Part shown: piece by piece, positions 1-7,872 of the stretch | Position numbering within the stretch: position 1 is the stretch's first letter | Layout of the letters: every line of letters starts with the position of its first letter | NCBI GenBank assembly: GCA_002431285.1 | Contig: DJEF01000059.1 | Coordinates: 52,799 to 68,594 of the forward strand | Length of the DNA: 15,796 bases | From: Ruminococcaceae bacterium UBA5905 | GTDB lineage: Bacteria > Bacillota > Clostridia > Oscillospirales > Acutalibacteraceae | Reading direction: 5' to 3' | Notes under the pieces: generated by a model | What the model was told of the DNA's origin: nothing | Databases searched by the model: none | What the model saw: the letters and a program-made list of their open reading frames with translations, nothing else | Translations under genes and position numbers: made by a program

Positions 1-492
1 GTTGACGGCGAACCGCAGCAGCCCCGGAATGGCCACCAGCTTACGGATCAGGCCCTCGGTCTTGTTGTTGGATTTGTCCTCCCGGTTTTCGGCCACATAC
101 TTCTGGATTTTTTCTTCCACCGTAAAGATGGTGTCGGTCAGATCGAAATAGATCTTGGACATGGTGCCGCCGTTGGCGGTGTCGGCGTGGCTGCCGGACA
201 GCACCACCATGCCGATGGCCAGCTCATTGCGGGCATAGGCGCGCTTATTGACGATAAAGCGGTTAACCGCCGGATACTCGCATACCATACGCACATAGGC
301 CGCCATGATCACCGCCATATGGCTGATGGACACGCCCTCGCGGCGCTTCTGCCGTATGTAGGAATCTATGGGCGCCAGCGGGATATCCAGCGTGATGGCG
401 TTCATGGAATCGCTGCGTTTCGCCATCACATGGGCGGCGATGCGATACATGGGATCGGTATGACGCAAATAGGTGCCGTCGGCTCGTTTCAT
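1..492 (-). CDS. 2-oxoacid dehydrogenase E2-like acyltransferase, C-terminus cut by window edge
   Basis: The frame opens at an ATG at 490-492 and stays open for 164 codons to base 1, so the C-terminus lies outside the window. An AGGAG sits 8 nt before the ATG and fixes the start. The protein begins MKRADGTYLRHTDPMYRI and continues with segments such as ISHMAVIMAAYVRMVCEYP and GGTMSKIYFDLTDTIFTVEEK. This is the pattern of stand-alone Clostridia proteins with the chloramphenicol acetyltransferase-like fold of 2-oxoacid dehydrogenase E2 catalytic domains. Those family members lack lipoyl domains and usually run to about 270-300 residues. The catalytic His/Asp region would lie in the missing part, so activity cannot be judged. 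It has its own promoter at 586-614. Family assignment is from recognition of the pattern; the substrate is unknown. Confidence 0.75.
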   Translation of the reverse strand, partial: MKRADGTYLRHTDPMYRIAAHVMAKRSDSMNAITLDIPLAPIDSYIRQKRREGVSISHMAVIMAAYVRMVCEYPAVNRFIVNKRAYARNELAIGMVVLSGSHADTANGGTMSKIYFDLTDTIFTVEEKIQKYVAENREDKSNNKTEGLIRKLVAIPGLLRFAVN

Positions 493-585
493 GCACTCTG
501 CTCCTGTCTCCGGTAGATTTAAGGCAATACCGCATCAAACGCATCTGCCGACTTTACACGGTGCCACCTTGACCTTATTAAAAGC

Positions 586-614
586 AGTATAACACACCAA
601 CCGCCATTTGTAAA
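586..614 (-). promoter_or_regulatory. Sigma-A-type promoter of the E2-like gene
   Basis: On the minus strand TTTACA (609-614) and TATACT (586-591) are separated by exactly 17 bp, close to the vegetative consensus. The predicted leader to the ATG at 492 is about 85-90 nt. It contains AAGGTGGCACCGTG, which superficially resembles a T-box core, but there is no room for a T-box stem I upstream. Confidence 0.65.
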
Positions 615-660
615 TAATTTGTGAAGATTTTTCGCCTTTTCCCGACATTTTTCATAGGGG

Positions 661-685
661 CTGTATGCGGAATCCCCGTATGCAG
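661..685. repeat. Imperfect inverted repeat between divergent promoters
   Basis: CTGTATGCGG (661-670) can pair with CCGTATGCAG (676-685) through a 5-nt loop, with two G-U pairs if transcribed. It lies between the minus-strand promoter at 586-614 and the plus-strand promoter at 717-744. No T-run follows, so a terminator is unlikely; an operator is possible but unsupported. Confidence 0.3.
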
Positions 686-716
686 ACCCTATGCGGCGTC
701 TGCACTGTCCGTTTTA

Positions 717-744
717 TTGTACAGTCGCAGCGGTATACTATACA
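717..744 (+). promoter_or_regulatory. Candidate promoter for the 45-residue ORF
   Basis: TTGTAC (717-722) and TATACA (739-744) are separated by 16 bp, about 30 nt before the ORF start at 774. The match to consensus is fair, not perfect. Confidence 0.5.
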
Positions 745-773
745 CAAAGCACCGCATAAGGAGGGCATTTACA

Positions 774-911
774 ATGGGATGTGTGGAGATCAGCAACAAC
801 GACCGGGTGTGGGAGATCCTCTATGCCAGCGTATTTCTGGAGGGCAAGGAACGGGAGGAGGCGTTGCAGCGCTGCGGCGTCACGCTGCCCACGGCGGCGA
901 CTATGGCATAA
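774..911 (+). CDS. Uncharacterised 45-residue protein
   Basis: ATG at 774 is preceded by AAGGAGGG with 8 nt spacing, a very strong ribosome binding site, and by a candidate promoter. Upstream in-frame starts have no comparable site, so this start is preferred. The product begins MGCVEISNNDRVWEILYASV and ends at TAA 909-911. It is mostly polar and helical-looking with two cysteines, and has no membrane segment or recognisable domain. A long terminator follows within 35 nt, so it forms a compact one-gene transcription unit just before the ECF sigma gene. I do not recognise the family. Translation is supported only by the start signals and the promoter-to-terminator layout. Confidence 0.5.
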   Translation: MGCVEISNNDRVWEILYASVFLEGKEREEALQRCGVTLPTAATMA

Positions 912-944
912 CGAAAAAAGGAGACAGCACCGAAATATCTTGCA

Positions 945-1005
945 TTCCGCCGCCGAACCTGCTACTCTGAGGATAAGAGTGGCGTTTCGGCGGCGGAAAT
1001 TTTTT
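945..1005 (+). terminator. Long bipartite intrinsic terminator after the small ORF
   Basis: TTCCGCCGCCGAA (945-957) pairs perfectly with TTCGGCGGCGGAA (986-998). Inside the loop GCTACTCT (961-968) pairs with AGAGTGGC (976-983, one G-U). The two stacked helices are followed by ATTTTTT. This isolates the 45-residue ORF from the sigma factor operon. Confidence 0.85.
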
Positions 1006-1070
1006 CCGCACTCGGAAAACAAACGGGGTTCTTCATGTGTCTCTTAATTGAACGGGAAGGAGTGGGAACG

Positions 1071-1550
1071 ATGGAACGGTCGGCGCAGACCCGCTGGCGG
1101 GCATTGGAAAAGGTTTATTCTGAGCACCGGGTCGCCGTTTATCACACGGCGCTCAGCTTTGTCCAATGCCGGGATGCCGCAGAGGATATCTGCCAGGAGG
1201 TGTTTCTGTCTCTGTACGGCACCTGGGAAAAAGGCACACAGGTCCGCCATCTGCGGGCATGGCTGCTGACGGCGACCCGCAATCGCTGCGCGAACTATTT
1301 GCGGGACCGGCAACGGGAGGAGCTCACGGCAGACGGGGAGGCCCCGTGGGATATTCCCGCGCTGGATGACGATGAGCTGCTTGTCAAAGAATTGCTGGAG
1401 AAGCTGCCGGGCGATGAGTCTCTCGTCTTCTGCCTGCATTGTCTGGACGGATACTCCTATCGGGAAGTGGCGGCCGGATTGTCGCTCCCCATCGGAACCG
1501 TCCAAACCCGCGTGCGTTCCGCCCGCAGACGGCTGAAGGCACTGCTGTAA
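1071..1550 (+). CDS. ECF-type RNA polymerase sigma factor
   Basis: 159 residues, a normal length for extracytoplasmic-function sigma factors. Region 2 spans about residues 15-82: the segment AAEDICQEVFLSLYGTW is the region 2.1-2.2 core-binding helix, and LRAWLLTATRNRCANYLRD covers 2.3-2.4, which melts and reads the -10 element. Region 4 spans about residues 105-158, with the helix-turn-helix YSYREVAAGLSLPIGTVQTR reading the -35 element. An acidic linker of about 20 residues joins them. The ATG at 1071 is chosen over the in-frame ATG at 1035 because AAGGAG lies 8 nt before it. The stop is 17 nt before a large membrane protein, the usual place for a cognate anti-sigma or sensor. The signal and regulon are not visible. 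Confidence 0.93.
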   Translation: MERSAQTRWRALEKVYSEHRVAVYHTALSFVQCRDAAEDICQEVFLSLYGTWEKGTQVRHLRAWLLTATRNRCANYLRDRQREELTADGEAPWDIPALDDDELLVKELLEKLPGDESLVFCLHCLDGYSYREVAAGLSLPIGTVQTRVRSARRRLKALL

Positions 1551-1567
1551 GAAAAGGAGGATCTCGG

Positions 1568-3778
1568 ATGAAGTATCTGCATTTCATTCAAACCGCCCGG
1601 ACGATGCGAAGACGGGCGACGCCGGCGGAGCCGCTTTGTCCGCCGGAGGATAGACCGGAAAAATTGCCCGTCCGTTGCCCCCGCCGCCGGATCGCGGCGC
1701 TGACGGCGGCGGCAGCGGTGGCCGCGGTGGTGCTGGCGGGCGGCGGCGTTTGGCTCTCCCGCACCGCGCCGGTCACTCCGGGCAGCGACACGCCGCCCCA
1801 TAAAACCGGCGGAATTGCGGAGGAAAAGCTCCACACCGAGGTGCGGCTGGCGGCGTTGGCCGGTCAGGACACCCCGACGCCGCTGGCGGTCTATGCCGGG
1901 GTGCTGACATTCAACGCCGGCAAGGGCGGCACCGCCGCCGACCACGAGGGCTGCTCCTGCGTGGTTTACAGCGCCGCCGACGGCACGGTGTTTTGTCCCA
2001 CCCACGCGCTGCAGGAGCTGCTCGCCGGGAAAATTCAGGGCGAGATCCGGGTGAAGCATCTCAGCATCCCCCTGGGGCGGGTGCTGTTCACCGCGGGGAG
2101 CCGCGCCTATTTCTACGACCTGAACACCGCCGAGCTAAATGCGGTGCCGACGGACCTGAGCAGCACCGCTACGGTGATGGCGGGGGACGCCGCCGATTTT
2201 GAAAAGGAATATTGCATTCTGGAGGGCAACGGCAGCGGCGACCGCAGCACGTATTACCTCGTTTCGATGCGGGCGCGCACCGTGGAGAATCTGGAAAGGG
2301 CGGGCGCCGACGGCAGCACCCGTTTGGCGCTGGATACGTCGGCAAAAATCAGCAAGGGCGGGCAGTTCGCCGCCTATATCCTCGACAACGACAAGGCGAA
2401 CACCACCGCCCGCACCAACGTGCTCATCCACCTTGCCACCCGCGCGGTGCATACCTTCACCGGCGAGCTGCTGGACAGCACCCCGGACGACCGGTATTTT
2501 GTGGCGATGGCCGACGGCGGGCTGAGCGTATACGATACTGCGGCCGGGCGGGAGACGCCCTTTGCCGACAGCGGCTGCCCGCTCCAGTATCGGTATGGCT
2601 TGCGGCAGCTCAAGACCTATCAGAACAGCTTTTATGCCGATTATGCGCTGCTGGATCGGCTGACCGGCGCAGAGACCCCCATCAGCGGGCATCCGTCGGC
2701 CAGCGCCCTCAGCCGGGACGGCACCACGGCGTATGTGTTCGATCGCAATAAAACCGCCATCGACGCCTACGATTTTCTTGCCGGGGAATGGTATACCCTG
2801 CCGCTCTCCGAAGAATTCCTGACGCTGCTGCAGGAAAACGCCGCCAAAGAAATCCATCTCTATTTCTGCACCAACACCGACGGCAGTGTGACACTGACCT
2901 ATTATGTGACCCACCTGGACCGAGTGACCCCGGAGGAACAGATGGCGGAGGAGGCCAAATACCCCTCCTCCATGTGGTACGAAATGCTGACCGGCGACGC
3001 GGTGGTTTCGATTGCCTCGCTGCGCCCGCTGGTGGAGAAGTATTACCCGAACGGCTCTCTGGCGCTGTATGAGGGGGCGGGCTACGCCTATCTGGAGGTC
3101 GCCGATTTCTGGCGGAGCGGAAGCGGATATCCCTCTTTCCGCACCTATGCCATCGAGGATTACAGCGCCGGGTGGTTCTATCTTATGGACGAGTCCGGTA
3201 CGCAGCAGCAGGTGCTCTGCGCAAACCGCCTGTCCGCCGACGCCTCGCAAAAAACGGCGGCTCTGGCGGCGGACTGCCATATGCCCAAGGTGACGGCCAC
3301 GCGGGATTTCCCGTATCTCAAGGACGGGACGGTGGATGCGAAAGGACTCACCGAGTCGCTGTACACCTCCGCGCATATTCTGTCCGGCAATGTTTCCTAT
3401 TCTCTTTTCCCCGAACGCAGCGATGCCGGTTGGATCACCAATCTGGATCACCCGGAGGATATTGCGGCGCTGCGCAACTTCCTGACCTTTGTGGATCGGC
3501 TGCCGTTCACAGACGCCCCGCTGGACAACGGCTATGCCAGCCGGTTTGCCGCCAATGAAATGTATATCGTCCGCATCCGCCGTTCCTCGCCCGATGCACA
3601 GACGCCGGAGTTGTTCAACTTTGCTTTCGGACGCACCCGCTCCGGCGGCTATGAGATGCTGTATCTGGCTCAGGACGGAGGACACCTTGTCTCCATCACC
3701 GCCGAGGAGTATGCCCGGTGGAAGCCATGGGCAGAGGCGTGCATTCGGCGTCAGAATATCCCCTACGAGCAGCGGTAG
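1568..3778 (+). CDS. Large membrane-anchored partner of the ECF sigma factor, possible anti-sigma/sensor
   Basis: 736 residues from ATG 1568, which has AAGGAGG 7 nt upstream. A basic cytoplasmic N-terminus of about 41 residues (ending CPRRR) is followed by one Ala/Val-rich membrane segment at about 42-64. The remaining roughly 670 residues would be outside the cell. The early ectodomain has repeated short strand-rich segments of a beta-propeller kind (for example RAYFYDLNTAEL, GGLSVYDTAAGRETP and TTAYVFDRNKTAIDAYD), so a WD40/propeller-like sensor is plausible. Position and topology suggest an anti-sigma factor, but no zinc-binding ZAS motif (HxxxCxxC) is visible in the short cytoplasmic tail. 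It could instead be the main target of the sigma factor. It ends just before a strong shared terminator. Confidence 0.6.
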   Translation: MKYLHFIQTARTMRRRATPAEPLCPPEDRPEKLPVRCPRRRIAALTAAAAVAAVVLAGGGVWLSRTAPVTPGSDTPPHKTGGIAEEKLHTEVRLAALAGQDTPTPLAVYAGVLTFNAGKGGTAADHEGCSCVVYSAADGTVFCPTHALQELLAGKIQGEIRVKHLSIPLGRVLFTAGSRAYFYDLNTAELNAVPTDLSSTATVMAGDAADFEKEYCILEGNGSGDRSTYYLVSMRARTVENLERAGADGSTRLALDTSAKISKGGQFAAYILDNDKANTTARTNVLIHLATRAVHTFTGELLDSTPDDRYFVAMADGGLSVYDTAAGRETPFADSGCPLQYRYGLRQLKTYQNSFYADYALLDRLTGAETPISGHPSASALSRDGTTAYVFDRNKTAIDAYDFLAGEWYTLPLSEEFLTLLQENAAKEIHLYFCTNTDGSVTLTYYVTHLDRVTPEEQMAEEAKYPSSMWYEMLTGDAVVSIASLRPLVEKYYPNGSLALYEGAGYAYLEVADFWRSGSGYPSFRTYAIEDYSAGWFYLMDESGTQQQVLCANRLSADASQKTAALAADCHMPKVTATRDFPYLKDGTVDAKGLTESLYTSAHILSGNVSYSLFPERSDAGWITNLDHPEDIAALRNFLTFVDRLPFTDAPLDNGYASRFAANEMYIVRIRRSSPDAQTPELFNFAFGRTRSGGYEMLYLAQDGGHLVSITAEEYARWKPWAEACIRRQNIPYEQR

Positions 3779-3807
3779 CCGCCGCTCTCTCCAACGGCTC
3801 CGCAAAA

Positions 3808-3846
3808 GCGCCCCCGTTTCCGGCAATATGCCGGGAACGGGGGCGC
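3808..3846. terminator. Bidirectional terminator between convergent genes
   Basis: A very stable hairpin: GCGCCCCCGTT..CCGGC (3808-3824) pairs with GCCGG..AACGGGGGCGC (3829-3846) around a short AATAT loop. The plus strand is followed by an ATTTT run; the minus strand is followed by TTTTG. It sits 29 bp after the sigma-operon stop and 47 bp after the transporter stop, so it can serve both. Confidence 0.8.
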
Positions 3847-3893
3847 GTCGATTTTCGGACGATGGAAAACTCCGGGCTTTTCCGTGCTGTCGC

Positions 3894-5306
3894 TCAGCGG
3901 AACAGCCCCAATATTTTCGACAGGATGCCGGTGGACTGCAGGAACAGAATGAACATCATGACCGGAGCAATATACCGGATCATGACCCGATAGAGCTTTT
4001 TCCGGCGGAATTTTTCTCCGTTTCTTTCCACCTCGTCGGTGACATACTGCGGCTTCACCACCCAGCCGATCAGAATGGTGGAAATCAGCGCAATGAACGG
4101 CATCATCACGCTGTTGCTGATATAATCCATCACATCCAGCAGCTGCCCCGTCGAACCGTTCGGCAGCTTGACCTCAAAATAGAACAGGCTGTATCCGAGG
4201 GCGATGCAGGCGGACGCCGCCAGATATATGGCGGACAGGACCAGCACGGTCTTTTTGCGGCCGGTATGGAATATTTCCATGCAGTTCGCCACGATGGATT
4301 CAAGCACGGATATGCAGGAGGTCAGGGTGGCGAAAATCGCCGACACAAAGAAAAGGACCCCCACAAACACACCGGCCTTCCCCATGGCGGAAAACACCTT
4401 GGGCAACGAGATGAACATAAGGCTGGGACCCGCGCTCATCCCCTCCGTGCCCGAAAAAACGAATACCGCAGGGATGATCATGGCGCCCGCGATCAGCGCC
4501 ACTCCCGTATCAAAAATTTCGATCTGATTGACCGACTTGCCGAGATTCACCTGGGGCTTGACATACGAGCCGTAGGTGATCATGATGCCCATGGAAACGC
4601 TCAGCGAAAAGAACAGCTGGCTCATCGCGTCAAGCAGGATTTCCAGAAACCGCTGCAAGGTCAGTCCCCTGAAGTCGGGCTTTATGTAATACAGAAGTCC
4701 CTCCAGACCGGTGCGGGTCTCGCCGGCGGCATTGGTGTTTTTCAGAGTCAGCGAGAACCCGGCTATCACCACGACGAGAAGCAGCAGGATCGGCATCATG
4801 AATTTCGAGACGCGTTCGATCCCGCCCTCGACCCCTTTATAGACCACAAAGGCGGTCACGGCCATAAACACGAGCGCAAAGATCACCGGCGAGACGGAGG
4901 AAGAAATGAATCCGGTAAAATAGTTATCCGTCGCCGCCTCCTGCGCCTGACCGGTCAGATACAGCACGGCATATTTCGTGATCCACCCGCCGATCACGGC
5001 ATAATAGGTCATGATGATCACCGGGACAAGAAAGGTCAGTATGCCCAGGAACTTGAATTTGGGGTGCATCTGCGCATAGGCGCCGATGGCGCTCTTTCCG
5101 GTGCGGCGGCCGATGGCGATATCGGAGGTCAACAGCGTGAAGCCAAATGTGAGCACCAGAATCAGATAGATCATCAGAAACAATCCGCCGCCGTCTTTGG
5201 CGGCAAGATACGGAAACCGCCACAGGTTGCCGACTCCGACGGCGCTCCCCGCCGCGGCGAGAACAAACCCCAGCTGCCCGGAAAAATGATTGGCCTTTTT
5301 CTCCAT
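3894..5306 (-). CDS. Neurotransmitter:sodium symporter (NSS/SNF) family transporter
   Basis: 470 residues with about eleven hydrophobic segments. The N-terminal signature is clear: LGFVLAAAGSAVGVGNLWRFPY at about 12-33 is the unwound first helix (GNLWRFPY) that binds sodium and substrate in LeuT-like proteins. It is followed by the helix 2 segment GGGLFLMIYLILVLTFG and the conserved IAIGRRTGKSA. The family couples import of amino acids or related amines to the sodium gradient; the substrate cannot be told from sequence alone. Prokaryotic members of about 440-500 residues are common. The ATG at 5306 is preferred over one 7 codons upstream because GGAGG lies 10 nt before it. It has its own promoter at 5342-5370 and converges on the sigma operon. 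Confidence 0.92.
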   Translation of the reverse strand: MEKKANHFSGQLGFVLAAAGSAVGVGNLWRFPYLAAKDGGGLFLMIYLILVLTFGFTLLTSDIAIGRRTGKSAIGAYAQMHPKFKFLGILTFLVPVIIMTYYAVIGGWITKYAVLYLTGQAQEAATDNYFTGFISSSVSPVIFALVFMAVTAFVVYKGVEGGIERVSKFMMPILLLLVVVIAGFSLTLKNTNAAGETRTGLEGLLYYIKPDFRGLTLQRFLEILLDAMSQLFFSLSVSMGIMITYGSYVKPQVNLGKSVNQIEIFDTGVALIAGAMIIPAVFVFSGTEGMSAGPSLMFISLPKVFSAMGKAGVFVGVLFFVSAIFATLTSCISVLESIVANCMEIFHTGRKKTVLVLSAIYLAASACIALGYSLFYFEVKLPNGSTGQLLDVMDYISNSVMMPFIALISTILIGWVVKPQYVTDEVERNGEKFRRKKLYRVMIRYIAPVMMFILFLQSTGILSKILGLFR

Positions 5307-5675
5307 TACTATACGTCCTCCATACAAAACTGCCGGAGAGAATCATAGCACAGAGCGCCTCATAAATCAAGAGGCCACTTTCACCAAAGCCCGTCCGGCA
5401 GGAGGAATAACCCGATGCGCCCCCATTAAGGGGATTTTCTTCTGCACGATGATCGAACGATGGCAAGACAGACGTGCCGCATAGCCCGACCGCTTCAGGA
5501 CCTCCCGCTCCACGCACACGAGCATGGTCTTTGTCCCGGCGAGAAGTGTGTCCGGCCCTTTTTCACCCTATCTTCCCGCATTATCTCAACAAGCCAAACG
5601 AACCATTTTGATGCTCCTAATCGTTTCGGTTTTACGGCGCGTATCCGTCATCCGTCCGACGCGATCGCGGCCGGT
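5307..5675. other. 369-bp intergenic region between transporter and XAT acetyltransferase
   Basis: It holds the transporter promoter at its left. A minus-strand open frame of 52 codons (about 5367-5525, starting MLVCVEREVLKRSGYAARL) exists but has a weak ribosome binding site and overlaps the transporter -35 box, so it is not called as a gene; it may be a remnant. A short CCCC-CATTAA-GGGG hairpin followed by ATTTTCTT lies at about 5421-5440 on the plus strand. No convincing terminator is seen downstream of the acetyltransferase stop. Confidence 0.4.
5342..5370 (-). promoter_or_regulatory. Promoter of the NSS transporter gene
   Basis: On the minus strand TTGATT (5365-5370) and TATGAT (5342-5347) are spaced by exactly 17 bp. 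The leader to the ATG at 5306 is about 30 nt. Confidence 0.65.
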
Positions 5676-6320
5676 TCATTCCGCGCGCGCCAACGCGGCA
5701 ATGTCGCCGGACCGAATGGCCGGGATATTACGCCGAATCTTCTCCGCGTCCCAATCCCACCAGCGCAAAGCCTCCAGTCTCTCGATCGTCGCCTTGTCAA
5801 AGCGCTGGCGGATGGGTCTGGCGGGAACGCCGCCCACGATGGTATAGGGCGGCACGTCCTTTGTCACCACCGCGCGCGTGCCGATGATCGCCCCGTCGCC
5901 GATGGTCACGCCCGCGAAAATGACGGCTTCATAGCCGATCCACACGTCGTTGCCCACCAGAATATCGCCGTGGTTATCCCACGCATCGGCGATGGAATCC
6001 GCATCCGCAGGCAGTTCCCACTCCTCAAAGAAGATCGGGAACGGATAGGTGGAGAGACTGCCCAGCGTATGGTTGGCGGCATTGAAGAGGAACTTTGCGC
6101 CGCAGGCGATGGAACAGAATTTACCGATATGCAGCCTGTCATGGTTGCATTCGGGATAGTGATACAGTACATTGTTGCGCTGAAAATCCCGCGGGTCGCG
6201 GACAAAATCGTCGTAGACGGTATAGTCGCCCACGGTAATGGCGGGGTCGGTGATAACATTTTTCAGATATACCGTGCTATGCCCCTGGGAACGGGGATAG
6301 ATCTTCCAGGTTGGGATCAT
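5676..6320 (-). CDS. Hexapeptide-repeat xenobiotic acetyltransferase (Vat/CatB-like XAT)
   Basis: 214 residues, matching the 205-220 of the XAT family. Recognisable elements in order: [20 protein letters not shown] (about 53-72), then [19 protein letters not shown] with the likely catalytic His84, then left-handed beta-helix repeats with [54 protein letters not shown]. The YHYPE and ANH-TYPF blocks are shared with streptogramin A acetyltransferases and CatB chloramphenicol acetyltransferases, which use acetyl-CoA to modify a drug hydroxyl. Many chromosomal relatives have unknown substrates, so resistance is not established. The start at 6320 is chosen because AAGGAG is 9 nt upstream; an ATG two codons earlier is too close to it. 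It follows the GNAT gene by 46 nt, so the two are probably co-transcribed. Confidence 0.88.
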   Translation of the reverse strand: MIPTWKIYPRSQGHSTVYLKNVITDPAITVGDYTVYDDFVRDPRDFQRNNVLYHYPECNHDRLHIGKFCSIACGAKFLFNAANHTLGSLSTYPFPIFFEEWELPADADSIADAWDNHGDILVGNDVWIGYEAVIFAGVTIGDGAIIGTRAVVTKDVPPYTIVGGVPARPIRQRFDKATIERLEALRWWDWDAEKIRRNIPAIRSGDIAALARAE

Positions 6321-6366
6321 GGTCATCGTCTCCTTTTTCAACGGTATTCTTTCGTCCTGCTTCCGA

Positions 6367-6993
6367 TCAGAACAGCTGCCCGGGCAGCTTCTGCTTCTCC
6401 TTATGCGGAAAAGTAGCCTCAAACCGCGCAAAGCCCTCCGGATCGCGCTCGCAGACGAAATACCCCTCCGGGTCTTTGTAGGTGCCGGAAATACCGTCCA
6501 GAAAGCCGGGCGTCAGCTCCTTGATGAGGAAATAGTCCGCCTCCGGATCGTCCGCATAGCGCACCCCTTTTGTTTTGGCCGGGACAAAGCCGGATTGGCC
6601 GTAGAACAGAATGTTGCCGGTGATGGCCAGCGCTCCCGCACCCATTTCCCGGGCCTTCTCCATGGAATAGTCCAGCAGCCGCTTTCCGTAACCCTGCCGC
6701 TTGTATGCGGGCGCAATGCCGATGGGGCCGAAGGTCATGATCGGTACCTTTCGTCCGTCATCGCAGTCGATCTCCGACCGCACATAGATGACCTGCCCGA
6801 TCAGCTGGCCGTCCAGTTCCATCACAAAGTCCAGCTCCGGCACGAATGCCGGATCGTTCCGATAGCAGTGCAGCACATAGTGCTCCATGCAGCCGGGACG
6901 GTAGACATTCCAGAATGCCTCCCGGGTCAGGTTTTCGACGGCTCTGTACTCGTCCTTGGTTTCAAGTCGGATGAGAATATTGTTCTTTGACAT
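6367..6993 (-). CDS. GNAT family N-acetyltransferase (YhbS-like)
   Basis: 208 residues starting at ATG 6993, with AAGGAG 7 nt upstream. The acetyl-CoA pyrophosphate-binding motif A is [20 protein letters not shown] (about 88-107), followed by the alpha-helix [20 protein letters not shown] and the [10 protein letters not shown] strand-turn typical of YhbS-like proteins. The C-terminal region, with repeated Gly/Phe motifs such as [13 protein letters not shown], is common in Clostridia relatives. The family transfers acetyl groups to amines of small molecules or proteins; the substrate is unknown. It lies upstream of the XAT gene on the same strand. Confidence 0.9.
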   Translation of the reverse strand: MSKNNILIRLETKDEYRAVENLTREAFWNVYRPGCMEHYVLHCYRNDPAFVPELDFVMELDGQLIGQVIYVRSEIDCDDGRKVPIMTFGPIGIAPAYKRQGYGKRLLDYSMEKAREMGAGALAITGNILFYGQSGFVPAKTKGVRYADDPEADYFLIKELTPGFLDGISGTYKDPEGYFVCERDPEGFARFEATFPHKEKQKLPGQLF

Positions 6994-7212
6994 GGTTTTT
7001 CTCCTTTTCCTGTATCAATGATTTTGTCGATCAGCCCATAGGCAACCGCTCTCCGGGCTGATATACCCTATTGCGTTCTGTACCGGCGGCTGCCGCCGCA
7101 GAGGGATCAGCCCCCATTCTCGGAAAACTCCGGGGCGGCCGCCGCGCGGCTTTCCGCCTGCGCCCCGATGCGGCCGGGACACTCGTGACCGGATCCTGCA
7201 CCCCATGCCGCC
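6994..7212. other. 219-bp gap upstream of the GNAT gene
   Basis: GC-rich sequence with small GC-rich inverted repeats (for example around 7082-7097) but no T-run terminator and no good promoter. A 63-codon minus-strand frame here has no ribosome binding site and Arg/Gly/Pro-rich content typical of noncoding GC-rich DNA. I see nothing else definite. Confidence 0.35.
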
Positions 7213-7623
7213 TCAAAGGACGATCCGCGCGATCTCCATGGTCGCGATCTTCAGCAGCGCGCCGCCGGACATCACATAGAACCAGACCTCCCGCGCCTGC
7301 TGCGTTTTGGCGATGGGCGTGGCAACGGCGGCCACCATGATCAGCAGCGCGCCGACACAGCCGACGACGGTCGGTACGCTGATGAGCGGAAACAGCCCCG
7401 GCGCACAGCTGCCGTCGATGGCGTGCTGAATCGTTCTGTCCAGGCCATCCCGCGCCGCCGCAAAGCAGCAGATCACCAGACCGAAGATCAGCAGAAGTGC
7501 ACTTCTGCGTCCCCAGTATAGAATATTTGCGCGCTCCCAAACCGAATACCCGATGAATCCAAGCAACACAAGGATCATCAGGGTTGTCGCCGTCGTAACG
7601 GCATTGCCAAAATAGAGTTTCAT
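7213..7623 (-). CDS. Small four-helix integral membrane protein, unknown function
   Basis: 136 residues with four hydrophobic segments at about 9-28, 41-56, 77-102 and 112-134; short polar loops connect them, and one carries the acidic/basic stretch ARDGLDRTIQHAIDG. No known family signature is recognised. The ATG at 7623 has a G-rich site (GGGGG about 10 nt upstream). The gene lies 15 nt after the zinc-ribbon-like ORF, so it belongs to the same minus-strand transcription unit. A longer overlapping frame (7031-7666) is Arg/Ala/Gly-rich and out of frame with this hydrophobic pattern, so this frame is preferred. Confidence 0.7.
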   Translation of the reverse strand: MKLYFGNAVTTATTLMILVLLGFIGYSVWERANILYWGRRSALLLIFGLVICCFAAARDGLDRTIQHAIDGSCAPGLFPLISVPTVVGCVGALLIMVAAVATPIAKTQQAREVWFYVMSGGALLKIATMEIARIVL

Positions 7624-7638
7624 TCTCTCTGCACCCCC

Positions 7639-7851
7639 TTAGTATGACATTGCAACCACTCTGCACCCATCGCAGCAGCCGGCCGCCACACCGGTACGGC
7701 CCCCGACCTTCAGCCCGGTAATCCTCACAAAGCCCTCTGCGTATTTGGCATTTTCCAGAGCGCCCGGCACTTCATTTGCGAAGCTGAAAGCGCCGTCCTT
7801 ACTGCTGAATAAATACCCTCTTTTCATTTCTTTTCCGCATTTCGGACACAT
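7639..7851 (-). CDS. Small zinc-ribbon-like protein (resembles DUF6487)
   Basis: 70 residues beginning MCPKCGKEMKRGYLFSSKDG and ending with a GCCDGCRVVAMSY tail. The CPKC knuckle at residues 2-5 and the CCDGC knuckle near 59-63 can form one zinc site bracketing a small beta-rich core. The pattern matches small PF20097/DUF6487-like proteins of Firmicutes, whose role is unknown. GGGAGGG lies 10 nt before the ATG at 7851; an adjacent in-frame GTG (7852-7854) is 7 nt from it, so the exact start is uncertain by one codon. The gene is 21 nt downstream of the flavodoxin-like gene. Confidence 0.75.
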   Translation of the reverse strand: MCPKCGKEMKRGYLFSSKDGAFSFANEVPGALENAKYAEGFVRITGLKVGGRTGVAAGCCDGCRVVAMSY

Positions 7852-7872
7852 CACGATAAATCCCTCCCATTC

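Noticed and set aside
545..580. T-box-like AAGGTGGCACCGTG in the leader of the E2-like gene (minus strand)
   Set aside because: It begins only about 20 nt after the -10 box, so no stem I or specifier loop can precede it, and no terminator follows.
2135..3826. 563-codon minus-strand frame opposite the sigma-partner gene
   Set aside because: GC-rich shadow: Gly/Arg-rich, no domain, no ribosome binding site, and fully antisense to a gene with a strong start and clear topology.
3489..5348. 619-codon plus-strand frame over the transporter
   Set aside because: His/Asp/Arg-rich antisense of the NSS transporter; no start signal and no family pattern.
5460..6416. 318-codon plus-strand frame over the XAT gene
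   Set aside because: Antisense of a gene with unmistakable XAT motifs; no ribosome binding site.
7031..7666. 211-codon minus-strand frame overlapping the four-helix protein
   Set aside because: Cys/Arg/Gly-rich and out of frame with the strongly hydrophobic pattern at 7213-7623.
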